Below, in pieces: positions 1-5,969 of a DNA stretch of 6,745 bases. Both the position numbers and the translations under genes were made by a program. Within the stretch, counting starts at the first letter, position 1; each line of letters begins with the position of its first letter. The notes beneath the pieces are model-generated. The model was not told the DNA's origin. It ran no database searches and worked only from the letters and a program-made list of their open reading frames with translations. The DNA is from Actinomycetota bacterium. GTDB lineage: Bacteria; Actinomycetota; Acidimicrobiia; Acidimicrobiales; RAAP-2. The DNA lies in contig WLKR01000059.1 of assembly GCA_009701115.1 (NCBI GenBank), positions 1 through 6,745 of the forward strand, in the 5' to 3' direction.

Positions 1-2
1 AA

Positions 3-596
3 GAAATCCGCGTCGATGGCAAACTGGTTCCCGCCGCTCCTAGTGCTGTCTACTTCCTCTTAAACAAGCCGACGGGTGTGATTACCACCGCAGATGATCC
101 TCACGGGCGGCCCACCGTTGTCGAAATGATCGACACTGAAGTTCGAATCTTCCCAATTGGCCGTCTTGATATGGCCACCGAGGGTCTTTTGATCTTGACT
201 AATGACGGACGACTGGCGCACTTGTTGACGCATCCTTCGGTGGGAATAGAGAAGGAATACCTTGTCCGAGTGGAGGGCGATCCTTCCCCATCTTCCATAC
301 GCCGGCTTCGTGAGGGCATTGAACTAGAAGATGGTCTGACAGCCCCCGCCCAGGTAAGTCGTGTGAGCGATGGGGTCCTCAGGATTGTCATTCACGAGGG
401 AAAGAATCGCCAAGTGCGACGTATGTGTGAGGCAATTGGCCATGAGGTGATTCGGCTAGTCCGCACTCGGATCGGGCCGATTCACGACGCAAAGCTCACT
501 CCCGGTGCGGCGCGCCCTTTAACGGTGGGGGAAGTCCGCAAGCTAATGGATGCTGTCGGCGTTGCCATACCTTCAGAAACTACGATTAACTCATGA
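3..596 (+). CDS. rluB: 23S rRNA pseudouridine synthase, RluB/RsuA family (5' partial)
   Basis: Converts a uridine of 23S rRNA to pseudouridine in the cytoplasm during large-subunit assembly. The gene enters from the left edge in the frame starting at base 3, and about 197 codons are visible. The first residues (VDGKLVP) look like the end of an S4 RNA-binding domain, most of which is outside the window. LLNKPTGV follows, then the catalytic motif GRLD at visible residues 53-56, with the catalytic Asp at bases 168-170, in the family context GRLDMATEGLLILTNDG. Further conserved blocks are EKEYLVRVEG and EGKNRQVRRMCEAIGHEV, which are typical of the RsuA/RluB/RluE/RluF branch. GTG at 78 is an internal valine inside the conserved core, not the start. 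The stop overlaps the aroH start by 4 bp. Family assignment is secure; the exact target uridine (the RluB site rather than a paralogue's) is inferred from gene order and similarity. Confidence 0.93.
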   Translation, partial: EIRVDGKLVPAAPSAVYFLLNKPTGVITTADDPHGRPTVVEMIDTEVRIFPIGRLDMATEGLLILTNDGRLAHLLTHPSVGIEKEYLVRVEGDPSPSSIRRLREGIELEDGLTAPAQVSRVSDGVLRIVIHEGKNRQVRRMCEAIGHEVIRLVRTRIGPIHDAKLTPGAARPLTVGEVRKLMDAVGVAIPSETTINS

Positions 597-961
597 CTGC
601 GCGCGTTGTTGCCCTAAGGGGTGCCACGACTGTTGAGGCCGACTCCGAGGAAGCGATCTTCCCTCGTGTACAAGAGATGCTGACGGTGCTCATGGAGCGC
701 AATGGACTTGTGCACGACGACATTATTAGCGCTTTTTTCACGGCAACCCCAGATCTCACCGCGGTCTTTCCCGCCACCGCTTCGCGGTCGATCGGGTTTG
801 GAGACATACCGCTGATATGTGCGAGCGAGATTGCCGTTCAGGGGGCTACGGCCATGTGTGTTCGGGTGATGCTTCACGCTTACACGTCACTTAGCAGGAA
901 CGAAATACGGCACGTGTACCTCCACGGCGCCCAGGGTCTTCGTGATGACCTCCCCGGCTGA
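593..961 (+). CDS. aroH: Chorismate mutase, AroH (monofunctional, Bacillus type)
   Basis: Catalyses the rearrangement of chorismate to prephenate, the entry step to phenylalanine and tyrosine. The 122-residue protein matches the trimeric AroH fold of B. subtilis (127 residues) along its length, not the all-helical AroQ type. Aligned by eye, the active-site residues are present: Arg9 (Bs Arg7) in LRGATTVE, Phe59 and Arg65 (Bs Phe57, Arg63) in ATPDLTAVFPATASR, Cys76 and Glu79 (Bs Cys75, Glu78), Arg91 (Bs Arg90), Tyr109 in IRHVYL (Bs Tyr108) and Arg117 (Bs Arg116). There is one deletion near residue 70. The protein stops five residues after Arg117, so it lacks most of the flexible C-terminal tail of the Bacillus enzyme; that part of the gene overlaps the tyrA start. 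The ATG sits in an ATGA overlap with the rluB stop and has no clear Shine-Dalgarno sequence, suggesting coupled translation. Its product is the substrate of the next gene's enzyme. Confidence 0.95.
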   Translation: MTARVVALRGATTVEADSEEAIFPRVQEMLTVLMERNGLVHDDIISAFFTATPDLTAVFPATASRSIGFGDIPLICASEIAVQGATAMCVRVMLHAYTSLSRNEIRHVYLHGAQGLRDDLPG

Positions 962-2021
962 TCAGCACGCCCACATCGTCGGCTTGGGTTTGATTGGTGG
1001 CTCAGTGGGTCTGGCCTTGTTGGAACAGGGCTGGTCTGTAACCGGTAGCGACCAAGATGAAGCTGCTGAGACGAGTGCTCACGATCTTGGTGTTATCAGC
1101 GGCACCGAAGCACACCCTGAAACATCATTGATCTTTGTCTGTACCCCCGCCGGACATGTTGTCAACACCGCCATAGAGATGCTCAGTCAGTTTCCTCTCG
1201 ATGGTGTTGTTGTGACTGACGTGGCGGGTGTCAAGAGTTCAATCGCCTCTCAGATAGTTGACCCTCGGTTCATTGGCGGACATCCAATGGCCGGCTCAGA
1301 AATGAGAGGTCTCGAGGGTGCTCGTGCGAACCTCTTCACGGGATGTACTTGGGTTCTGACACCATCGGCCACGACCTCTCCAGATAATTACGCGAGGCTT
1401 CACGGTGTTCTGCGAGGCCTTGGCGCTTCAGTCATGGCCCTAGAGGCGAGCGACCATGACCGAATGGTCGCTATGGCGAGCCACGTACCGCATCTCGTCG
1501 CTGGTGCGCTCATGAATGAGGCAAGCGAGATGGCTCAGTCTGATGGCGCACTGCTACGTCTGGCTGCGGGTGGTTTCCGTGACATGACAAGGATTAGCGC
1601 TGGCGATCCAGCCATTTGGCCAGACATTCTCTTTGAGAATGAAGAGGCAGTATTAGCTGGACTCTCAAGACTCCAGACTCGAATCGCCGATCTGACAGGG
1701 CTACTTCGTCAAAAGGATCGCGTGGCACTTCTTAAGAGTTTGAGTTCCGCTGCTGATGCTCGTCGAAAACTACCTGGAGTCGCAGCGCTTTCAGTGAACT
1801 TGGTTGAGATTCGGATTCCCGTACCGGACCGAACTGGAGTACTGGCCGAAATCACAACCCTTGCCAGTGAGCTACAGATCAATATTTTCGATATTGAAAT
1901 TGCACACAGCGTCGAAGGCTCCCCGGGCGTACTCCTTCTTTCCCTGGAGCGCAACCAGGCGCCAGCCCTACTCGAGGCCCTTGGCGAACGTGGGTTTAAC
2001 GCCGGCATTGAAACGCTATGA
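945..2021 (+). CDS. tyrA: Prephenate dehydrogenase with C-terminal ACT domain
   Basis: Oxidatively decarboxylates prephenate to 4-hydroxyphenylpyruvate with NAD(P)+, committing carbon to tyrosine. The N-terminal Rossmann motif GLGLIGGS is at residues 13-20. Family blocks follow: VTDVAGVKSSI (about 90-100), GGHPMAGSE (111-119), SHVPH (179-183) with the conserved active-site His, and FRDMTRIS (about 211-218). Residues from about 286 to 355 form an ACT domain (VEIRIPVPDRTGVLAEI), which in related enzymes binds an amino acid regulator, so feedback by tyrosine is likely but inferred. The length (358) suits a TyrA plus ACT protein. A GTG at 942 lies directly before the ATG at 945; I prefer ATG because AGGG at 933-936 is then 8 nt upstream. 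The gene overlaps the end of aroH by 17 bp and ends in an ATGA overlap with aroA. An arogenate-specific enzyme cannot be excluded by eye. Confidence 0.94.
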   Translation: MTSPADQHAHIVGLGLIGGSVGLALLEQGWSVTGSDQDEAAETSAHDLGVISGTEAHPETSLIFVCTPAGHVVNTAIEMLSQFPLDGVVVTDVAGVKSSIASQIVDPRFIGGHPMAGSEMRGLEGARANLFTGCTWVLTPSATTSPDNYARLHGVLRGLGASVMALEASDHDRMVAMASHVPHLVAGALMNEASEMAQSDGALLRLAAGGFRDMTRISAGDPAIWPDILFENEEAVLAGLSRLQTRIADLTGLLRQKDRVALLKSLSSAADARRKLPGVAALSVNLVEIRIPVPDRTGVLAEITTLASELQINIFDIEIAHSVEGSPGVLLLSLERNQAPALLEALGERGFNAGIETL

Positions 2022-3298
2022 CCACACACGTCATCACCACTACTGAGTCATTCACGCGCGTGGTTGCAACACCAGGCGACAAGAGCATCTCGCACCGCGC
2101 ACTGTTCATTTCCGCTCTAGCTGCAGGCACATCGACCATTCGCGGATTGTCGAACGGTGAGGATGTTGCGCGGACCGCAACCATCATGAGCCAACTTGGA
2201 GCCACCATCCAAGTAGGTCGGGATGGAGTTGTGGTGACCGGTCCGGCCGAAGGGTTGCGCGCTTCACCCGAAACGCTCTTTTGTGGTAATTCAGGAACGA
2301 CTATCCGGTTACTGGTGGGCATTCTTAGTGGAATTGAGGGAGAGCACCACATAGAGGGCGATTCTTCGCTCTCTCGCAGGCCAATGGATCGAGTCGCAAT
2401 TCCGCTTGGTTTAATGGGGGTAGCGATTTCAGGTGTAGGGGAGTCGCTGACTCCACCCCTGGTCATGATTGGCCGAAAAACTACGAAGGCCGTTACCTAC
2501 GATATGCCTCGAGCTAGTGCTCAAGTGAAATCAGCCATCCTCTTTGCCGGCCTCTACGGCGATGGTGACACCACGGTGCACGAGGATGTTCGCACCAGAT
2601 CAAACACCGAAGAGATGCTCGAATATGCAGGAATCTCGGTGAAGAGCATCAATAGAGCGAACGGGCGTACCGTTTCGCTGACACCGGGACGACCCCAGGC
2701 TCGTCAGTGGAATATCCCGGGCGACCCTTCTCAGGCGGCGTTCTTCGTGGTGGCTGGATTGCTCCATCCTTGTGGTGATGTGCAGGTTGCCGACCTGTAT
2801 GACGGAGCCGAGCGCCTCGGCTACTTATCTGTTCTGAGTCGGATGGGAGGCTCGATTGAGCGAACGCAAACCGATATCGGCCTACGTCTCCACGTGCGTC
2901 ATAGCGCTTTACGTGGAACCACAATCCATAGCACCGAGATTCCCTCTGTTGATGAAGTGCCCGCACTTGTGGTAGCTGCCTGTGCGGCGGCGGGAGACTC
3001 GCGATTCGTCGAGATGTCCGAATTGCGTATCAAGGAGTCCGATAGGTTCGCGGAGTCAGTTCGGCTGGCTGAGGCACTCGGCTCCACAGTTGTAGTAGAC
3101 GGAGACGATTTCACTGTTACTGGACTAGGCACAGCATCGAATTTCCGAGAAATTGAATTTGATGCACCCGATGATCACCGCATGGCAATGGCTTCGGCAA
3201 TCGCCGCTTTCTGTGGACGTGGTGGAGTCATACACGGCACTGAATCAGTAGAGACGTCATTTCCAGGGTTCTTCAATCTCCTCATGGAGCCATCATGA
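2018..3298 (+). CDS. aroA: 3-phosphoshikimate 1-carboxyvinyltransferase (EPSP synthase)
   Basis: Transfers the enolpyruvyl group of phosphoenolpyruvate to shikimate 3-phosphate, the sixth shikimate-pathway step, in the cytoplasm. At 426 residues it has the normal length and both inverted-barrel domains. Visible motifs are PGDKSISHRA (19-28), GNSGTTIRLL (90-99), SLSRRPMDRV (117-126), SAQVKSA (167-173), PGDPSQAAF (234-242), catalytic Asp312 in VDEVP, LRIKESDR (336-343) with Glu340, DDHRMAMA (385-392) and SFPGF (414-418). GDK, SAQVK and the RPMDRV form resemble the Bacillus/CP4 group of EPSP synthases rather than the E. coli group. One departure is RSNTE at 194-198, where that group normally has R-x-H-x-E. 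The start lies in an ATGA overlap with tyrA, with no good Shine-Dalgarno of its own, and the stop overlaps cmk the same way. Confidence 0.97.
   Translation: MTTHVITTTESFTRVVATPGDKSISHRALFISALAAGTSTIRGLSNGEDVARTATIMSQLGATIQVGRDGVVVTGPAEGLRASPETLFCGNSGTTIRLLVGILSGIEGEHHIEGDSSLSRRPMDRVAIPLGLMGVAISGVGESLTPPLVMIGRKTTKAVTYDMPRASAQVKSAILFAGLYGDGDTTVHEDVRTRSNTEEMLEYAGISVKSINRANGRTVSLTPGRPQARQWNIPGDPSQAAFFVVAGLLHPCGDVQVADLYDGAERLGYLSVLSRMGGSIERTQTDIGLRLHVRHSALRGTTIHSTEIPSVDEVPALVVAACAAAGDSRFVEMSELRIKESDRFAESVRLAEALGSTVVVDGDDFTVTGLGTASNFREIEFDAPDDHRMAMASAIAAFCGRGGVIHGTESVETSFPGFFNLLMEPS
3286..3289 (+). promoter_or_regulatory. Candidate ribosome binding site for cmk
   Basis: GGAG lies 5 nt before the cmk ATG, inside the last codons of aroA. 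The other two ATGA junctions (aroH and aroA starts) show no comparable motif, so cmk may depend less on ribosomes arriving from the upstream gene. Confidence 0.55.
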
Positions 3299-3918
3299 CG
3301 ATCTCTCGGGTTGTGGCGATCGATGGACCAGCGGGTTCCGGGAAGTCCACCATCGCAAAGTTGCTCGCTGAACGACTTGAGTGGTCGTTCCTCGACACTG
3401 GAGCCATGTATCGCGCAGTCACCGCTCTGGCACTGCGAGAAAATATTGATCCACATGATACGGCTGCGATTTCTGATCTTGCCGCAACGTCAAAGATTGA
3501 GACAATCCCGTCAGTGCTTATAAATGGTCACGACGTCACGATCGAGATACGCCAACCACAGGTCAATCATGCCGTATCTATTGTGGCCGCCAATCCAGAG
3601 GTTCGTGCCGCCATGGTCAATCGCCAACGTGACTGGTCTGCACGGCAACCAGCTGGCACCGTAGTTGAGGGGCGCGATATCGGAACAGTCGTTTTCCCAG
3701 ACGCGTTATTGAAAGTGTTTCTGACGGCTACTCCGGAGGAACGGGCTCGCCGACGCGGTGATGAAACTGCGGAATCTATCCAGCGCCGCGATGACATTGA
3801 CTCCACGCGTGACCACTCCCCGTTACGAGCTGATGAGAGAGCGGTGGTCATCGACACCACTAATAAGGATATTCAAACCGTAATTGAGGAGATAGTTGCA
3901 TGTCTGAATCTTCATTGA
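3295..3918 (+). CDS. cmk: Cytidylate kinase (CMP/dCMP kinase)
   Basis: Phosphorylates CMP and dCMP with ATP, feeding RNA, DNA and CDP-lipid synthesis. The P-loop GPAGSGKST is at residues 11-19, the nucleotide-binding DTGAMYRA at 34-41, EGRDIGTVVFPDA at 125-137, and the LID/C-terminal block RRDDIDSTRDHSPLR at 164-178. At 207 residues it is somewhat shorter than the usual 220-230. The shortening is between RARRR (150-154) and RRD (164-166), where most relatives have about ten more residues. The ATG overlaps the aroA stop (ATGA), and a GGAG at 3286-3289 lies 5 nt upstream, so this junction has its own weak ribosome binding site. The last 19 bp overlap the start of plsC. The aroA-cmk pairing is common in bacteria, so the identification is firm. 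Confidence 0.96.
   Translation: MTISRVVAIDGPAGSGKSTIAKLLAERLEWSFLDTGAMYRAVTALALRENIDPHDTAAISDLAATSKIETIPSVLINGHDVTIEIRQPQVNHAVSIVAANPEVRAAMVNRQRDWSARQPAGTVVEGRDIGTVVFPDALLKVFLTATPEERARRRGDETAESIQRRDDIDSTRDHSPLRADERAVVIDTTNKDIQTVIEEIVACLNLH
3886..3892 (+). promoter_or_regulatory. Strong ribosome binding site for plsC
   Basis: GAGGAGA sits 7 nt before the plsC ATG within the coding region of cmk. It is the clearest Shine-Dalgarno in the plus-strand operon and fixes the plsC start at 3900, giving a 19-bp overlap with cmk. Confidence 0.75.
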
Positions 3919-4562
3919 ATCTGAAAATTGAAAAGACATTGGGATATCGGGCCGTGCGTTTGCTCGTTGTCATCGTATGGCGCATCATGTTTCGCCCCCG
4001 TGTGGTGGGAGCGGAAAATATTCCATCTACTGGACCAGTCCTTCTCGCACCAATTCATCGATCGAATATTGATTTTGCGTACTTGGTCTTTGCCACCGAA
4101 CGCAAAACGTTCTTTATGGGTAAAGATTCACTGTGGAAAATACGGCCCATCGGTGCGCTGATTCAGTTGATGGGCGCATTCCCCGTCAAGCGAGGCACGG
4201 CGGATAGGGAATCGCTCAAAAATGCACAACAAGTGCTGAACGAAGGTCAAGCACTCGTGCTGTTCCCAGAGGGAACCAGACAGGAGGGCGATCTAGTTGG
4301 TCCGCTCTTCGAGGGTGCAATGTTTATTGCCAGCCGTGTTGGCGCGCCAGTCATTCCCGTAGGCCTGGGAAATACAGAAAAGGCAATGCGTAAAGGTGCA
4401 TGGCTCCCAAGGCCCGTGCGGACCACGGTAGTAATTGGTAAGCCCATTCAGGCGCCTACCAGTGAGTCACGCGTGACTCGTAGTGAATTGAATGCCGCGA
4501 CTGAGCAATTACGAGTTGGCCTACAAGAGGCCTACGACCTCGCGAGAGAGCTCCTGAATTAA
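3900..4562 (+). CDS. plsC: 1-acyl-sn-glycerol-3-phosphate acyltransferase (PlsC/LPLAT family)
   Basis: Predicted to acylate lysophosphatidic acid to phosphatidic acid at the inner face of the membrane. The 220 residues contain the four LPLAT blocks: HRSNID (His53-x4-Asp58, the catalytic dyad), GAFPVKRGTADRES (92-105), LFPEGTRQ (121-128) and APVIPVGL (149-156). A hydrophobic stretch at about 19-31 probably anchors the protein peripherally or by one short segment. The start at 3900 is well supported: GAGGAGA at 3886-3892 lies 7 nt upstream, inside the end of cmk, and the first 19 bp overlap cmk. A cmk-plsC pair is familiar in Gram-positive bacteria and actinobacteria. The stop codon shares a TTAA palindrome with the converging glycosyltransferase gene. 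The exact acyl acceptor cannot be read from sequence, so another LPLAT specificity remains possible. Confidence 0.92.
   Translation: MSESSLNLKIEKTLGYRAVRLLVVIVWRIMFRPRVVGAENIPSTGPVLLAPIHRSNIDFAYLVFATERKTFFMGKDSLWKIRPIGALIQLMGAFPVKRGTADRESLKNAQQVLNEGQALVLFPEGTRQEGDLVGPLFEGAMFIASRVGAPVIPVGLGNTEKAMRKGAWLPRPVRTTVVIGKPIQAPTSESRVTRSELNAATEQLRVGLQEAYDLARELLN
4559..4562. other. Shared palindromic stop (TTAA) of two converging genes
   Basis: The palindrome TTAA reads TAA on both strands. Bases 4560-4562 are the plsC stop and bases 4561-4559 on the minus strand are the glycosyltransferase stop. The genes overlap by 4 bp, so there is no intergenic terminator; transcription from each side must stop inside or run into the opposing gene. 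Confidence 0.95.
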
Positions 4563-5365
4563 CGCTCGCGCCACCATGTCTTAAAGACCACCCGGGCGTA
4601 ACGGAACCCAAAGAGCCAATTGCTACCCTTTTTCGTTGTTCCAGACTGACGGGGGTGCCAGACCGTCGGCACCTCGCTCACTCTCCAACCACGCTTGAGT
4701 GACGTAATAAGCAGCTCGGAGGTCTGGTACTGCTCCTGCTCTAATCGATCGATGACATCGGCCAACATTGACACACGCAAGCCTCGATACCCAGTCGATG
4801 TATCCGTTAAACGTTGACGAGTCATGACATTGACGATGAAACTGAATACACGCACACCTACTGCCCTGAAGTGGTTTTCAGTCGTGTCTACGCCCAGTCG
4901 ACGCGAGGCCAGGACAAAGTCGCTGCGATCCTCAACTATGTCTCGAATTAACTCCGGAAGTTCAACTGGATCGTTCTGTCCATCCGCATCGAGGGTGACG
5001 ATGTACTTGGCCCCACGCTCAATACAGAATCGATAGCCAACCTGAAGAGCAACACCGTGGCCCAAATTGACCGGAAATTCAATCACTATGACGCCTGGGA
5101 AGCTACGACAGATCTCAGCTGTGCGGTCATCTCCGCCGTCCACAACCACAATCGTTGTATACGGTTCGCCGAGCACCGTTGCTGGCATCTTCTCAAGGAC
5201 GGGACCAATATTCCCTTCTTCCTCATAGGCCGCAATCAGGGCTACAAAGGGGAGTGGACTAAAGCCTGGGTGGTCCAATTCAAGACGCTCAAGTGACTGC
5301 CGAATGGCGTACTGCTTCATCAAGTTATAGCGACGTTTCTCAAGATCAATCAACTTCGATGCCAC
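4559..5365 (-). CDS. Glycosyltransferase family 2, polyprenol-phosphate glycosyltransferase-like
   Basis: A soluble GT-A glycosyltransferase predicted to move a sugar from a nucleotide sugar to a lipid phosphate or similar acceptor. The 268 residues open with about 38 charged, helix-prone residues, followed by the GT2 core: FVALIAAYEEEGNIG (40-54), VVVDGGDDRTAE (73-84), NLGHGVALQVGYR (100-112) and the metal-binding TLDADGQNDP (124-133, DxD as Asp126-Ala-Asp128). Later come TGYRGLR (191-197), QYQTSELL (212-219) and VPTVWHPRQSGTTKKG (232-247), a C-terminal pattern like that of dolichol-phosphate mannosyltransferase (DPM1) relatives. No membrane segment is evident, unlike GtrB/ArnC-type proteins. 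GTG at 5365 is chosen because AAAGGA lies 5 nt upstream. The gene follows the HD gene after 9 nt and is very probably cotranscribed with it. Sugar and acceptor cannot be stated from sequence. Confidence 0.88.
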   Translation of the reverse strand: MASKLIDLEKRRYNLMKQYAIRQSLERLELDHPGFSPLPFVALIAAYEEEGNIGPVLEKMPATVLGEPYTTIVVVDGGDDRTAEICRSFPGVIVIEFPVNLGHGVALQVGYRFCIERGAKYIVTLDADGQNDPVELPELIRDIVEDRSDFVLASRRLGVDTTENHFRAVGVRVFSFIVNVMTRQRLTDTSTGYRGLRVSMLADVIDRLEQEQYQTSELLITSLKRGWRVSEVPTVWHPRQSGTTKKGSNWLFGFRYARVVFKTWWRER

Positions 5366-5370
5366 AATAT

Positions 5371-5376
5371 TCCTTT
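5371..5376 (-). promoter_or_regulatory. Ribosome binding site for the glycosyltransferase gene
   Basis: On the minus strand AAAGGA lies 5 nt before the GTG start at 5365. It overlaps two bases of the TAA stop of the upstream HD gene, an arrangement that favours reinitiation, and it supports the GTG start over internal ATG codons. Confidence 0.75.
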
Positions 5377-5920
5377 AAATGCTTCGGGGCTTACTGAAAA
5401 CACGGCGAACCATTGGTTCGAAATGCTCGAGTGGGCGGGAGGTGAATTCAGGGTCAAAACTGGTCTGGTCCCAATCATCAGCGAATTGCTGCGCCAACTC
5501 GTACCACGACTTGCCAACGTGGTTACGGCGCAAGTCCGGGTCCATACCAAGGTGGGAGTAGTAATGCTTACCCTGGAAGTCCTGGTGCGCACAGATCATC
5601 CAGTAGACGTCTTCACGCACGTAGGGACGCAGAATCTCAGCCGCTATTTTGGGGTGGTTAGCCACGGAGATTATCTTGCCAATGTCGTGGCACAACGATG
5701 CCACGATGACCTCTTCATCCATCCCGGCGTCTTCCGCGCGCGTGGCTGTTTGAACAGCGTGCTGCAGTTGATCCACCGCAAACCCGTCAGTTACCGTTGA
5801 GAGGTCTGCAAGCATCGACAAGATACGGTCAGCAACTCGAGGCTGAGCCGCTACGGTTACTTCGGCGATATGCATCCACTGTTCACGTGTTGATTCGTCC
5901 ATACGAGCGAAAGTTGTCAT
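5375..5920 (-). CDS. HD-domain protein, probable HD-type diiron oxygenase relative (PhnZ/MIOX-like)
   Basis: A 181-residue protein with one HD domain and no signal peptide or membrane segment. Conserved blocks in order are FARMDEST (4-11), DQLQHAVQTATRAEDAG (50-66), VIVASLCHDIGK (71-82), NHPKIAAEILRPYVRE (88-103), CAHQDFQGKHYY (110-121), FADDWDQTSFDPEF (146-159) and RPLEHFEPMVRRVF (162-175). Candidate metal ligands are His54, His78-Asp79, His89, His112 and Asp149 or Asp151. Their order and the 24-residue spacing from the first His to the HD pair fit the six-ligand mixed-valence diiron oxygenases PhnZ and MIOX. I recognise a widespread uncharacterised family with these blocks; its substrate is unknown to me, and hydrolase activity cannot be excluded. 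I chose ATG 5920 because the conserved N-terminus begins there. An in-frame ATG at 6025 would add 35 residues and overlap ispH by 56 bp. The Shine-Dalgarno for 5920 is weak. Confidence 0.85.
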   Translation of the reverse strand: MTTFARMDESTREQWMHIAEVTVAAQPRVADRILSMLADLSTVTDGFAVDQLQHAVQTATRAEDAGMDEEVIVASLCHDIGKIISVANHPKIAAEILRPYVREDVYWMICAHQDFQGKHYYSHLGMDPDLRRNHVGKSWYELAQQFADDWDQTSFDPEFTSRPLEHFEPMVRRVFSKPRSI

Positions 5921-5969
5921 CTGGATATTGTCGCACCTACCCGGCTCGATCTCGAACCTCTGAAACCAA
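5921..5969 (-). other. 49-nt gap between ispH and the HD gene
   Basis: This is the largest gap in the window. I see no terminator hairpin and no convincing -35/-10 pair. AGGT at 5938-5935 is about 14 nt from the HD start, too far for a standard ribosome binding site. Cotranscription of ispH, the HD gene and the glycosyltransferase gene is therefore the simplest reading. Confidence 0.4.

Noticed and set aside
78..596. GTG at 78 as the start of the pseudouridine synthase
   Set aside because: Family homology (LLNKPTG and the end of the S4 domain) continues upstream in frame to the window edge, so this codon is an internal valine.
1996..2466. 156-codon open frame on the minus strand opposite aroA
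   Set aside because: Long but fully covered by the conserved 5' part of aroA; no domain recognised.
4541..4570. Possible terminator hairpin between plsC and the glycosyltransferase gene
   Set aside because: Only 6 bp of stem with an 18-nt loop, no extension of pairing and no T tract on either strand.
5423..5800. 125-codon open frame on the plus strand opposite the HD gene
   Set aside because: It lies wholly antisense to a gene with strong conserved motifs, its protein has no recognisable domain, and it has no clear ribosome binding site.
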